Shown: positions 45,185-53,757, numbered from the stretch's first letter. The stretch: 64,000 nt of DNA from a bacterium (GCA_035307765.1 DATGHU010000016.1:1-64000); one strand, 5' to 3'. Made by a program: numbers and translations. The notes: generated by a model not told the origin, from the letters alone.

Positions 45185-46108
45185 TCACATCACGGGCGGC
45201 CCTTCTCCCCGCAGTCTGGCAATCAGGCCCCGGAGCTCGGGTTCCTCCAGAACGTAGCGGTCACCGCAGAATCGACAGGTCACCTCGGCGCGTCCCTCCT
45301 GCATGAGGATGGTTTCCAGTTCGTCGACCCCCAGCAGGCGGAGCATGCCCTCCACGCGCTCGCGGCTGCACTGGCACTGGAACGCCAGCGGGGTGGCCGC
45401 TCCGATGTGCGGGTGCAGATCGCCGAGCGAAGTGGACAGGATCTGCTCAGGCGTGTGCCCGGCTCGCATCATCTGCGTGATCGGCGGAAGCTGTCGCGAG
45501 CGGGTTTCCAGGTCCTCCACCACCCCGGGGGGCGCCCCCGGCAGGATCTGCACACACAACCCCCCCGAGGCCAGCACCCGGAGACCTGGACCCACCAGTA
45601 CCCCGAGCGAGACCATCGACGGGATCTGCTCGGAAACGACAAAGTACGAGGCGAGATCCTCCGCAATTTCCCCGGACACCAGCGGTGCAGACCCGTGGTA
45701 CGAGACCCGAAGCCCGAGATCCCGCGTGACGTGGAGCAGCCCTTGCCGGCCGACGAGCCCGCCGACGTCGAGCTTGCGGGCGTTTGTCTCCGGCAGATCG
45801 GCCAGGGGGTGGACGGCGTAGCCGCGAACGTGGCCTTCCGCGTCGGCTTGGGCGATGACGCCGCCAATCGGTCCGTCTCCCAGCACCCGCAGGAGGACCG
45901 ATTGCCCGGCCTTGAGCCCGGCCCCCAACAGTGCCGCCGCCGTCAGGCTCCGCCCCAGGGCCGCGGTCGCGGTGGCCGATGTGGCGTGGCGGATGCGCGC
46001 ATCTTCAACGGTCTGTGTAGAGACCACGGCGATGGCCCGAATCGTCCCGTCCGCGGCAGTGGCCCTGAGGACGGCGTCCCGTATCTGCACGCCTCTCCCC
46101 TCCGTCAT
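45185..46108 (-). CDS. hslO: Redox-regulated chaperone Hsp33
   Basis: A holdase chaperone activated by oxidation of a zinc site. The 307-residue protein has the N-terminal domain (VSTQTVEDARIRHATSAT, LGRSLTAAALLGAGLK) and a C-terminal redox switch with CQC and CRFC, the four cysteines that bind zinc when reduced. It lies between thiD and the convergent rpmB. The thiD stop is 126 bases upstream, so hslO may have its own promoter or share readthrough from the thiamin operon. Confidence 0.95.
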   Translation of the reverse strand: MTEGRGVQIRDAVLRATAADGTIRAIAVVSTQTVEDARIRHATSATATAALGRSLTAAALLGAGLKAGQSVLLRVLGDGPIGGVIAQADAEGHVRGYAVHPLADLPETNARKLDVGGLVGRQGLLHVTRDLGLRVSYHGSAPLVSGEIAEDLASYFVVSEQIPSMVSLGVLVGPGLRVLASGGLCVQILPGAPPGVVEDLETRSRQLPPITQMMRAGHTPEQILSTSLGDLHPHIGAATPLAFQCQCSRERVEGMLRLLGVDELETILMQEGRAEVTCRFCGDRYVLEEPELRGLIARLRGEGPPVM

Positions 46109-46233
46109 CGCGCCGGAACGCTTCCCCGGCGATCACGTGAGTAAACGTTGGGCGGAGCGCCGGGCATTCCCCCGCGCACCCGCGGGCGGGCGCGACGCCT
46201 CGGCCCGTCCGTCGTGTCGAATCGGGGGCGGAC

Positions 46234-47046
46234 CTAGCCCTCCCGGTCGACGTCGATCTCCGGTGTCACAGCGTGCATCGGGTTGGCGGGGCCGTGTCCT
46301 GCCCCGATCGGCAGCGCCGCTTCGATGGCCCGGGTGATGAAGCGCTTGGCATTTCGGATCGCCGCGGCGGCCGGCAGGCCGCGCGCCAATCCGGCCGTGA
46401 TCGCCGCGGAGAACACGCACCCGGTGCCGTGGGTGTGCGTGGTGGCGATCCGAGGCGTGGCCAGGCGCTCGCTGCGCCGGCCGTCGAAGACCACGTCGAC
46501 GGCGGCGCCCTCGAGGTGGCCCCCTTTGACGACGACGAAGCGCGGGCCGAGGGCGTGCAGCTCCCGCGCCGCCGCCTCCATCTCCTCGAGGGTCCGCACC
46601 GATCGGTTGAGCAGCGCACCCGCCTCGTGCAGATTTGGGGTGACGACCAGGGCGATCGGCAGCAGGACCCGGCGGAGGGCGTCGCACGCCTCCGGCCGCA
46701 GCAGCGGCGCCCCACTCTTCGAGATCATGACGGGGTCGACCACCAGCGCGGCGATCCGGCGACTGCGGAGCTCGTCGGCGACCGCCTCGATGATCGGCGT
46801 ATTCGACAACATCCCGGTCTTTGCCGCATCGACCCCGATATCCCCGATGACGGCATCGATCTGCTGGCGAACAAACTCCGGCGTCATCTCGACGATCGCC
46901 CGGACGCCGGTGGTATTTTGTGCGGTCAGTGCCGTGATGGCCGTCATGCCGAAGACGCCGAGCGCGGAGAACGTCTTAAGGTCGGCCTGGATCCCCGCGC
47001 CGCCGCCGGAGTCAGACCCCGCAATGGACAGCGCTCTCGGGATCAT
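46234..47046 (-). CDS. thiD: Hydroxymethylpyrimidine (phosphate) kinase
   Basis: Phosphorylates HMP and HMP-P to HMP-PP for thiamin synthesis. The ribokinase-fold enzyme of 270 residues has SIAGSDSGGGAGIQADLKTF, DPVMISKSGAPLL and the anion-hole motif THGTGCVFSAAITAGLA. The ATG at 47046 overlaps the thiL stop (ATGA); an earlier upstream start is less likely. It is the last gene of the riboswitch-controlled operon. Confidence 0.96.
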   Translation of the reverse strand: MIPRALSIAGSDSGGGAGIQADLKTFSALGVFGMTAITALTAQNTTGVRAIVEMTPEFVRQQIDAVIGDIGVDAAKTGMLSNTPIIEAVADELRSRRIAALVVDPVMISKSGAPLLRPEACDALRRVLLPIALVVTPNLHEAGALLNRSVRTLEEMEAAARELHALGPRFVVVKGGHLEGAAVDVVFDGRRSERLATPRIATTHTHGTGCVFSAAITAGLARGLPAAAAIRNAKRFITRAIEAALPIGAGHGPANPMHAVTPEIDVDREG

Positions 47047-48062
47047 CGCCGTCCCCCCCCTGCCGGAAAATGATCCCACCCCTCCGCGGTCAAGGGACGC
47101 GGGACCCCGGATCCGTGAATCCACCGCCCGGCGGATGCCGGAAGGATCTCCGCGATGCGGGTGAGGTTTACGCCGATGCGCCGGGCGACCCCGGGGGCCT
47201 CGGCGTCGAACCCCGGCTCCGCGGCAAACAGGAGCTCATAGTCCTCGCCCCCCCGCAGCGCCCACGCGCGCGGGTCGATCCCCGCCGCGTGCGCGACCGG
47301 CCCGAGTCCGTCAGGAACCGGCAGCCGGTCCTCATCGAGGCGCACGCCGACTCCGGAGGCATCGACGAGGTGCAACAGGTCGCTGGCCGTTCCATCACTC
47401 GTGTCGATCATCGCCCTCGGCCCGAGCGCGCTCAAGACCCTGCCGGCGTCCACCCGCGGACTCGGCCGGCGGTATGCCTGTTCCAGCACCGCCCTCCCGG
47501 GAGCCTGGATCTCGGGATGCTCGAGGAGGAATCGGCCGGCCGCCGCTTTCCCGAGAGACCCGGTCACCCACACTCCGTCCCCCGGTCTCGCGCCCGAGCG
47601 GGTGACGGGCCGGGGTGTCTCGCCGAGCAGCGTGATGTCGACCACGAGCGGGCCATCGGCGCCGGACACATTTCCGCCGACGATGGAGACGGCGTGCGCC
47701 AGGGCGGCGGCGGCGATCCCCCGGTACAGCTCCTCCACCATGTCGAGGAGGGTATCCCGCGGCAGCACCAGCGAGATGAGCGCGTGGCGCGGGGTCCCCC
47801 CCATCGCCGCCACATCGCTCAGGTTCACGGCCAGCGCGCGCCAGCCGACGTCCCCGGGCCGGCACAGTGCCCAGGTGAAATGGACCCCCTCAACCTGACT
47901 GTCGCATGTTGCCACGACGGGATGCGAGAACTGCAGGACTGCGGCGTCGTCGCCGATCCCGATGGTCACCCCGGGCCCGGCGGTGGGGACGAGCTGCCGC
48001 AGCCGGTCGATCAGGGCGAACTCCCCCACCGACGCGATGGTGTTATCCGGTGAGTGCGGCAT
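47043..48062 (-). CDS. thiL: Thiamine-monophosphate kinase
   Basis: Converts thiamin phosphate to the coenzyme TPP. The 339-residue protein has GEFALIDRLRQLV, the ATP/Mg motif IGIGDDAAVLQF, NLSDVAAMGGTP and GGEDYELLFA, all characteristic. The start overlaps thiE by about 20 bases. It catalyses the final step of the pathway assembled by this operon. Confidence 0.95.
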   Translation of the reverse strand: MPHSPDNTIASVGEFALIDRLRQLVPTAGPGVTIGIGDDAAVLQFSHPVVATCDSQVEGVHFTWALCRPGDVGWRALAVNLSDVAAMGGTPRHALISLVLPRDTLLDMVEELYRGIAAAALAHAVSIVGGNVSGADGPLVVDITLLGETPRPVTRSGARPGDGVWVTGSLGKAAAGRFLLEHPEIQAPGRAVLEQAYRRPSPRVDAGRVLSALGPRAMIDTSDGTASDLLHLVDASGVGVRLDEDRLPVPDGLGPVAHAAGIDPRAWALRGGEDYELLFAAEPGFDAEAPGVARRIGVNLTRIAEILPASAGRWIHGSGVPRPLTAEGWDHFPAGGGRR

Positions 48063-48678
48063 CGACCTCCCTCCGAATCCGGCGCACCGCGGCCGCGACG
48101 TCCTCCGCCATGGTCACCGCGGTGATGACCGCCACTCCCCGCGCCCCGGCGCGGATCACCGCCGCCGCGTTATCCGCCGTGATTCCCCCGATGCCGATCA
48201 GCGGCAGCCGAACCACCCCGCGGAGTTCGCGCAGGCGGTCGAGGCCGATCGGCTCGCCGGCGTCCGCCTTGGTGGCCGTGGCGTAGATCGCCCCGACCCC
48301 AAGGTAATCCGCTCCCGCCCGTTCGGCCGCCACGGCCTCCTCCGCCGTGGCGGCCGAGACCCCGATCACCGCCTCGGGTCCCAGCATTGCCCGCACCTCC
48401 CGGGTCGGCAGGTCGTCCTGGCCGACGTGGACCCCGTCAGCCCCGACGATCATCGCGACGTCGGCCCGATCGTTGACGACGAACGCGACCCCGGCCGCGC
48501 GGCACAGGGGGAGGATTTCCCGGCCCGCTTCCACGATTTGGCGGGCCGGGGCGTCCTTCATTCGCAGCTGCACGGTAGTCGCCCCACCACGGATCGCCGC
48601 CTCGGCGATCTCTCGGGGCGATCGTCCCCGGCTCCTGAGCGCATCGGCGATCACGTACACCCGCCAGTCCCGCATCAT
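48043..48678 (-). CDS. thiE: Thiamine-phosphate synthase
   Basis: Joins HMP-PP to thiazole phosphate to form thiamin phosphate. A TIM-barrel of 211 residues with VYVIADAL, TTVQLRMKDAPARQ, VNDRADVAMIVGADGVHVGQDDLP and IGIGGITADNAAAVI. The start ATGATG at 48678 overlaps the thiM stop as ATGA; a long in-frame extension upstream is a shadow of thiM. Its two substrates would come from thiD and thiM, encoded on either side. Confidence 0.95.
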   Translation of the reverse strand: MMRDWRVYVIADALRSRGRSPREIAEAAIRGGATTVQLRMKDAPARQIVEAGREILPLCRAAGVAFVVNDRADVAMIVGADGVHVGQDDLPTREVRAMLGPEAVIGVSAATAEEAVAAERAGADYLGVGAIYATATKADAGEPIGLDRLRELRGVVRLPLIGIGGITADNAAAVIRAGARGVAVITAVTMAEDVAAAVRRIRREVDAALTG

Positions 48679-49481
48679 CCGAGCCGGGTCCGGGCGCGCC
48701 GCACGGCCGTGGCCCCGTCCAGGTCGTTCAGGGCATCCAGAAGCGCCGCGCGAAACGTGCCAGGCCCGCCGCTCCGCCCCGCCGCGCACTCGGCGGCGAC
48801 CTCGAACCAGACCAGCCCGGCGGTCGCCGCCGCGAGAGGGTCGGGTTCGATGGCGGCGACCGCGCCGATGCAGGCCGTCGCCATGCAACCGCTCCCCGAG
48901 ATTCGCGCCAGCCAGGGATGTCCGTTGGCGATGCGGACGGTCCTGGTGCCGTTGGTCAGCAGATCCTCGACCCCGGTGGCCGCGACCGTGGCTCCGGTCG
49001 ATGCGGCCAGCCGCCGGCTCAACGCGTCGATGTCCTCGATCGTCCCCGCGGCATCCACCCCTCGCACGTGTCCGGCCAGTCCCGCAAGCGCGGCGATTTC
49101 TCCGGCGTTGCCCCGGATGCACGCACACCGGATCTCGGCCAGCAGGCGCCGGATCTCCGCCGACCGGAACGCCGTCCCACCCGCCCCCACCGGGTCCAGG
49201 ATGACCGGCACGCCGCGGTGATTGGCCCGCCGGCCCGCTCGCACCATCAGGTCGGTGATGTCGCGGGTCAGGGTCCCGGTGTTGAGGACGAGGGCGCTCG
49301 CCTGGCCGGCGATCTCCTCCACTTCTTCCGGCGCCCGCGCCATCACCGGGGCGGCGCCGATGGCCGCGGTGACGTTCGCCACGTCGTTGATCGTGACGAT
49401 GTTGGTGATGTGGTGCACGAGGGGCCGAGTGCTGCGGACACGGGTCATCAGTCCGGCGATGTCGCCGACGGAGCGGGTCAC
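48675..49481 (-). CDS. thiM: Hydroxyethylthiazole kinase
   Basis: Phosphorylates salvaged hydroxyethylthiazole. The 268-residue ribokinase-like protein has HHITNIVTINDVANVTAAIGAAPVMA, DPVGAGGTAFR and the late GSGCMATACIGA with its conserved cysteine. GTG at 49481 overlaps the stop of the small HMA gene (GTGA). With thiW it forms a thiazole uptake and activation pair. Confidence 0.95.
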   Translation of the reverse strand: MTRSVGDIAGLMTRVRSTRPLVHHITNIVTINDVANVTAAIGAAPVMARAPEEVEEIAGQASALVLNTGTLTRDITDLMVRAGRRANHRGVPVILDPVGAGGTAFRSAEIRRLLAEIRCACIRGNAGEIAALAGLAGHVRGVDAAGTIEDIDALSRRLAASTGATVAATGVEDLLTNGTRTVRIANGHPWLARISGSGCMATACIGAVAAIEPDPLAAATAGLVWFEVAAECAAGRSGGPGTFRAALLDALNDLDGATAVRRARTRLG

Positions 49482-49750
49482 CGCGGGCCGCCTCCGGCCA
49501 CCCAGCGGTGGAGCCAGTGGCGGAAGCGGAGGCGAAGATCCACCCGCTCCACGGCCCGCTGCATCGCCTCGACGGTCACGGTCCCCCGCCGGTAGGTGAT
49601 CTGCACGTTCTTGGTCGCCAGGTTCACGTCCGCGCCGACCACTCCGGGGAGCTCCTCCAGAGCCCCCACCACGCGCCGTGCTCAGAGGCGGCAGAGGATG
49701 CGGTCCGCGCGGATCACGGTCGCCTCGACGCCGCCGCCTGCCCCGGTCAC
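49478..49750 (-). CDS. HMA-domain protein with in-frame TGA: candidate selenoprotein
   Basis: A small metal-binding HMA protein whose open frame is interrupted by one TGA at 49684-49682. Before it the frame reads EATVIRADRILCRL, after it ARRVVGALEELPGVVGADV, together a complete HMA fold of 90 residues. The TGA lies exactly at the second cysteine of the CxxC metal site, giving C-R-L-U if decoded as selenocysteine. A hairpin (49667-49646, GGGG-GCUC arms, five-base loop UGGAG) begins 14 bases after the TGA, with its loop 22 bases away, where bacterial SECIS elements lie. The start would be GTG at 49750, overlapping the thiW stop as GTGA, and the stop overlaps thiM. A nonsense mutation with restart at the GTG at 49672 is the alternative. 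The window encodes no Sec machinery. Confidence 0.6.
49646..49667 (-). promoter_or_regulatory. Putative bacterial SECIS hairpin
   Basis: Downstream of the TGA in the HMA gene, GGGG (49667-49664) pairs with CCCC (49649-49646) and GCUC (49663-49660) with GAGC (49654-49651). U at 49650 is bulged and UGGAG forms the loop. A G occupies the second loop position, as in bacterial SECIS models. The bulge is on the 3' side, unlike that of E. coli fdhF, so the fit is partial. Confidence 0.45.
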
Positions 49751-50271
49751 GACTGGACGGCCCATCCGTTGACGGCCGGGACGCGGCGAAGCGCCCGGAT
49801 GAGCACAAAGCCGAGGATCGCGCCCGGGATGCTGCTGGAGAGAAACGCGATCTGAAACCACCAGAGGGTGTGGTGGGATCCGACCAACGGCTGGAAGAAC
49901 CACGCCGCCAGGGTCGCGCCGATGGGCCCCGTCCCGATCGGCTCGCAGAGGGCGGCGGCGTCCGAACGCATCAGGCGGTACGCGTACCCGACGACCAGGG
50001 CGCCGAAGGGGCTGCCGGGGAACGCGAAGAGCGATCCCCACCCCAGGCTGTGGCGGAGGAAGGCCGTGACCAGCGCCGCGGCCGCCGCGTACCACGGGCC
50101 GACGAGGATCCCGGCGATGGCGTTGATGGTGTGCTGGAACGGCGCCACCCGCGTGGGGCCCACCGGGATGCTGAGCGACCCGAGAAGCGTCGCCAGTCCG
50201 GCGAACATCGCGGCAAGGACGAGCCGCCTCAAGTGCTGATCACGGTCCCGATCCCGAACTCCTCCCATCAT
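49747..50271 (-). CDS. thiW: ThiW, thiazole-specific membrane transport component
   Basis: Substrate-binding membrane component (S component type) predicted to bring hydroxyethylthiazole into the cell. The 174-residue protein has five or six helices and the family marks PVGPTRVAPFQHTINAIAGI and FAFPGSPFGALVVGY. The ATG at 50271 gives a precise ATGA overlap with the tenA stop. thiW next to thiM is the usual arrangement. The energising ECF ATPases are not encoded here. Confidence 0.9.
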   Translation of the reverse strand: MMGGVRDRDRDQHLRRLVLAAMFAGLATLLGSLSIPVGPTRVAPFQHTINAIAGILVGPWYAAAAALVTAFLRHSLGWGSLFAFPGSPFGALVVGYAYRLMRSDAAALCEPIGTGPIGATLAAWFFQPLVGSHHTLWWFQIAFLSSSIPGAILGFVLIRALRRVPAVNGWAVQS

Positions 50272-50936
50272 ATCGGCCATCCCTCCATCCGATCCGACAT
50301 CTCCCAGAACAGATACTCATATCGCTGGCTCTGAAGATATATCTCCCGCAGCGCCGCCACCCGGTCGGCCGGTGGATCCGGTGCCATCCGGTCCAGGAGT
50401 TCCGCGGCCCACGCGGCGAATGCCCCGTACTCCTCCGTGGTATAGAGGCGGATCCAGTCGGCGTAGAGGGGGTGGCGGTCCCAGCCGTCGCGCGCTCGCA
50501 GGGCGGTCGCGATCTCCCAGTAGCCGTGCGCGCACGGGAGGATCGCCGCCAAGATCGCCGCCAGATCTCCGGTCTCGGCCGCCACCCGTAGATGGTTGGT
50601 GTAGGCGACGGTGGTCGGAGCGGGTTCGGTGTCGTCCAGCGCCTCGGGGGCGATTCCGGCCTTCCAGGCACACTGGCGGTGCAGGTCCATCTCCGTATTC
50701 AGGGTCTGCACGAGCAGGTCGGCGAGCCGTGCGGCCACGCCGAGATCCGGCGCCCGGGCCGCGGCCAGGGCCAGCACGCGGCAGTAGTGGATCAGAAACA
50801 CGTAATCCTGCCGCAGGTAGAACTGAAACCGGTCCTCCGGCAGGGTGCCGTCGCTCAGCCCCCGGACGAACGGGTGTGAGAGGACGCGCGCGCGCAGCGG
50901 CGCCGCGGCGTCCTGCAGCTGCGCGAAGAGGCTCAT
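50268..50936 (-). CDS. tenA: Aminopyrimidine aminohydrolase TenA
   Basis: Hydrolyses aminomethyl-HMP, a breakdown product of thiamin, to HMP. The 222-residue all-helical protein has the catalytic cysteine in LPCAHGYWEIA and the glutamate in YLFWEMSDRM, as in TenA_C enzymes; HPFVRGLSDGTLP and YLRQDYVFL are conserved. It sits between the pyrimidine importer genes and thiW, so imported pyrimidine would pass straight to it and then to ThiD. Confidence 0.94.
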   Translation of the reverse strand: MSLFAQLQDAAAPLRARVLSHPFVRGLSDGTLPEDRFQFYLRQDYVFLIHYCRVLALAAARAPDLGVAARLADLLVQTLNTEMDLHRQCAWKAGIAPEALDDTEPAPTTVAYTNHLRVAAETGDLAAILAAILPCAHGYWEIATALRARDGWDRHPLYADWIRLYTTEEYGAFAAWAAELLDRMAPDPPADRVAALREIYLQSQRYEYLFWEMSDRMEGWPI

Positions 50937-50967
50937 CCGGCCGCCGCCGGATCCCGCGCCCCGATCG

Positions 50968-51948
50968 TCATCGGGCCAGGTTGGTGTAGAGCTGGTCGAC
51001 GGGCACGGCTGACGAGATGACCTTGTGTGCCGCCAGCCACCGGTCGAAGTCGTCCCACCGGGCGCCCGCCTGAACCTGGGACCGCGCGTAGTACGGCAGC
51101 GTCGCGCGAAACGATCGGCGATTGAACTCGTCGTTGATCTTGGGGTTCCCGCGGATGTTGGCGTGGACGTAGTCCGCGAACGCCGCGTCGGGGGATGCCA
51201 GCGTGAACGCGATTCCTCGAGATACCGCGCGAACGAACTGCTCCAGCGCCGGCCGGCGCTGGGCCAGTCGCTGGTCGCTCGTGATCAGCACCAACTCGTA
51301 GAAGCTGGGGACGCCGTACTTCTCCAGTTCAAACATTCCCACCGCCTGACCCTGGAGCTCGATCTGCACACGCTCGACGTTGCGGTACGCTCCCACCACC
51401 GCGTCGACCTTGTGGGTGAGGAGCGCGGGAACGAGATCGAACGAAACGTTGACCATCTTGACATTGGATTCCGCCGCCCCATCGCTGTGCATGATCTGGT
51501 CGATGAACGCGTCTTCCAGACCGGTGACCGAAAAGCCGACGCGTTTGCCCACCAGGTCCTTTGGCGAGCGTATGCCCGTCCGCTTGAGGAACATGACGGT
51601 GTTCAGCGGGTGACCGATCAGGAGCCCGATGCTCCGGATGGGGAGCGTTTGGGCGCGGGCCAGGATCAGATTGGGCTCGTAGTTGACCGCCACATCGACG
51701 CGGCCGGCGGCGGTCAACTTCAGCGGGTCGTCCGGGTTGGCGGGGACCTGCATCGCTACCCGCAGGCCCTCCTGCGCGAAATACCCTTCCGCTTGCGCCG
51801 CGTACAGCGGCACATGGTCGGGGTTCGGAAACCAGTCCAGCATAAACGTGATCGGGGTCGGCGCTGGCATCCCCCCTGCGGCGGCCGCGGTCCCGACGAC
51901 CATCGCCAGCGTGATGAACGCCGCTCCCCACCCTTTCCTTGGCATCAT
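50968..51948 (-). CDS. ThiY-like pyrimidine-binding protein (NMT1/THI5 fold)
   Basis: Periplasmic or anchored binding protein of an importer for HMP-type pyrimidines. The 326-residue protein begins with a signal peptide (WGAAFITLAMVVGTAAAAGG) and FMLDWFPNPDHVPLYAAQAEGYF, the NMT1/THI5 signature. GAGGAGGGG directly precedes the ATGATG start, so the second ATG at 51945 may be used. With its permease and ATPase it forms a ThiXYZ set. The ligand is probably formylamino-pyrimidine or HMP, by context. Confidence 0.88.
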   Translation of the reverse strand: MMPRKGWGAAFITLAMVVGTAAAAGGMPAPTPITFMLDWFPNPDHVPLYAAQAEGYFAQEGLRVAMQVPANPDDPLKLTAAGRVDVAVNYEPNLILARAQTLPIRSIGLLIGHPLNTVMFLKRTGIRSPKDLVGKRVGFSVTGLEDAFIDQIMHSDGAAESNVKMVNVSFDLVPALLTHKVDAVVGAYRNVERVQIELQGQAVGMFELEKYGVPSFYELVLITSDQRLAQRRPALEQFVRAVSRGIAFTLASPDAAFADYVHANIRGNPKINDEFNRRSFRATLPYYARSQVQAGARWDDFDRWLAAHKVISSAVPVDQLYTNLAR

Positions 51949-51955
51949 CCCCTCC

Positions 51956-52807
51956 TCAGGTGCGCTCCGGGTCTTCCACCCGGCGCCATGGAAGCACGAG
52001 CCGTTCGACGCCCGAGACGGCCAGGAACAGCCCGATGGCCATCACGCTCAGATACACGATGGCCGCGAACACCAAATCGATTTGGAGTTGGGCGTTTGCG
52101 TGGATCATGAGGAATCCCAACCCCTGCGTCGCGCCGACCCATTCCCCGATCACGGCGCCGATCACGCTCGTCGCGACCGCGATTCGAATCCCCGAGAAGA
52201 CGAATGGGAGGGCGGCCGGGGCGCGGATCTTAAACAGCACCTGCGCGGGGGTGGCGCCGAGGATGCGGAGGAGGTTGACGGCGTCGGGATCGGCCGCGCG
52301 CAGGCCGTCGACCGTGTTCACCACAATCGGGAAGAAGACGATCAAGGCCGTCATCGCGACTTTGGAGAGCATCCCGTATCCCAGCCACACGATGAGCAGG
52401 GGGGCGATCGCGAACACCGGGATCGTCTGGCTGGCGATGATGAGCGGGTAGACCCCGCGTTCGACCAAGCGGGAGGAAAAGATCAGGAGCGCCAGGGCGG
52501 TTCCCACGACCGCGGCGATCGCAAAGCCGAGGAGAATCTCCTCCAGGGTCACCGCGGCCTCTCCGAGCAGCAGTCCACCGTCCGCAACGAGCAGACGGGC
52601 GATCCGCGACGGCGCGGGCAGGATGTAGAACGGAACCCCGAACGTCCGGACGCCCCACTCCCAGGCGGCGACGAAGGTCATGAGCAACACGGTGGGGGGT
52701 CCAGCGCGGTCGATGGCCCGCCTGACCGACGCCCATCCCATGCCGCCCCCCGCGGTACGATCTTCCCGGACCTCGATCGACCCCTCGGAGAGCGGAGTGG
52801 TCCTCAT
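51956..52807 (-). CDS. ThiX-like ABC permease
   Basis: Membrane permease of the pyrimidine importer, 283 residues with about six helices. LLRILGATPAQVLFKIRAPAALPFVFSG is the EAA loop of the taurine/nitrate/ThiX-type family. The N-terminal 40 residues are cytoplasmic and charged. It overlaps the ATPase stop as ATGA and is followed by the binding protein after seven bases. Under control of the upstream TPP riboswitch. Confidence 0.9.
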   Translation of the reverse strand: MRTTPLSEGSIEVREDRTAGGGMGWASVRRAIDRAGPPTVLLMTFVAAWEWGVRTFGVPFYILPAPSRIARLLVADGGLLLGEAAVTLEEILLGFAIAAVVGTALALLIFSSRLVERGVYPLIIASQTIPVFAIAPLLIVWLGYGMLSKVAMTALIVFFPIVVNTVDGLRAADPDAVNLLRILGATPAQVLFKIRAPAALPFVFSGIRIAVATSVIGAVIGEWVGATQGLGFLMIHANAQLQIDLVFAAIVYLSVMAIGLFLAVSGVERLVLPWRRVEDPERT

Positions 52808-53589
52808 CGTACCACCTCCGGCAGGTCCTCTTCGAGGAGCGCCAGCAGGCCCGCTTTCTCCCTCACCACCTGATCGTCGGTGGCACGCCGCGGCCTGGGC
52901 AGGCGGATCCCCACCTCCCCGCGCACCCGCCCCGGCCGTGCGCTGAGGACGTAGATGCGATCGGCGAGGAGAACCGCTTCTTCAACGTCGTGGGTGATGA
53001 ATAAGATGGTCCGGCCGAATTCCTCGACCAGCCGCCGCAGATGCCCGTGCATCGCCGATCGGGTCATGGCGTCCAGCGCGCCGAGGGGTTCGTCCAGCAC
53101 CAGCAGGTCCTTTCGGCAGAGCAGGGTGCGGACGAGCGCAACCCGCTGGCGCATCCCCCCCGAGAGGAGGCTGGGATAGGCGTGCTCAAACCGCTCCAAG
53201 CCAAAGCGGCGGAGCAGATCGCGGGCGTCGTCCCGTGCGGCCGCCCGCGGGGTCCCCTGGACCTCCAAGCCGAGAACGGCGTTGTCGATCACCCGGCGCC
53301 AGGGGAGCAGGAGGTCCTTTTGCTGCATGTAGGCGACACGACCCCGGTCGCCGGCGAGCGGGCGGCCGTCGAGGCGGACCTCCCCGCTGTCCGGAGGGAT
53401 AAGCCCCGCCACGATGTTGCAGAGGGTGCTCTTCCCACATCCGCTGGGGCCGAGCAAGGCGGTGAACTCTCGGGACCCGACGTAGAGCGTGATATTGCTC
53501 AGGACGTCGAGCCATCCGCCGGAGCCGCGTCCCGCCCCGGTCAGGGGAAACCGTTTGGAGAGGTTTCGGATCTCGAGTTTCGGCGTCAT
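52804..53589 (-). CDS. ThiZ-like ABC ATPase
   Basis: ATPase of the thiamin-pyrimidine importer, 261 residues. Walker A GPSGCGKST, Q-loop YMQQKDLLLPW, signature LLSGGMRQR and Walker B LLVLDEPLGALD with THDVEEAVLLADR make a complete NBD of the nitrate/taurine-type branch. It is the first gene after the TPP riboswitch. The start at 53589 is chosen; an ATG at 53613 would lie at the terminator hairpin and is unlikely. Confidence 0.92.
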   Translation of the reverse strand: MTPKLEIRNLSKRFPLTGAGRGSGGWLDVLSNITLYVGSREFTALLGPSGCGKSTLCNIVAGLIPPDSGEVRLDGRPLAGDRGRVAYMQQKDLLLPWRRVIDNAVLGLEVQGTPRAAARDDARDLLRRFGLERFEHAYPSLLSGGMRQRVALVRTLLCRKDLLVLDEPLGALDAMTRSAMHGHLRRLVEEFGRTILFITHDVEEAVLLADRIYVLSARPGRVRGEVGIRLPRPRRATDDQVVREKAGLLALLEEDLPEVVR

Positions 53590-53610
53590 CCCGCGCACCG
53601 CCCCTCCAAG

Positions 53611-53640
53611 CAAAACGCGCCACCCCGGAACCGGGGCGGC
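53611..53640 (-). terminator. Riboswitch terminator ahead of the thiamin operon
   Basis: GCCGCCCCGG and CCGGGGTGGC form a strong stem (53640-53619) with a short loop, then GCGTTTTGC. It lies directly between the TPP aptamer and the first start codon, where a transcription-attenuation terminator is expected. The T-run is short (four). Confidence 0.6.
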
Positions 53641-53644
53641 GCAT

Positions 53645-53738
53645 CGAGTCTCCCTCCGCTGGCATTACCCAGATCAGGTTCCGGGGTCGACGGCAGGGTA
53701 GCCGTCCTCTCAGCCTGGTCCCCCAAGCTCCCCCATGA
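53645..53738 (-). promoter_or_regulatory. TPP riboswitch (THI box)
   Basis: The minus strand carries CTGAGAGG (53713-53706), ACCCTGCC, and the invariant ACCTGATCTGGGTAATGCC (53679-53661) followed by AGCGGAGGGA, the two sides of the TPP aptamer. It lies just ahead of the thiZ-like gene and is followed by a terminator hairpin. High TPP would therefore shut off transcription of importer, tenA, thiW, HMA gene, thiM, thiE, thiL and thiD. Confidence 0.93.
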
Positions 53739-53757
53739 CTATGGGTGATCTAGACCT

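Noticed and set aside
49682-49684. TGA read as tryptophan or glycine under an alternative genetic code
   Set aside because: TGA clearly ends many other genes here, including the ATGA and GTGA overlaps; reassignment would fuse unrelated genes.
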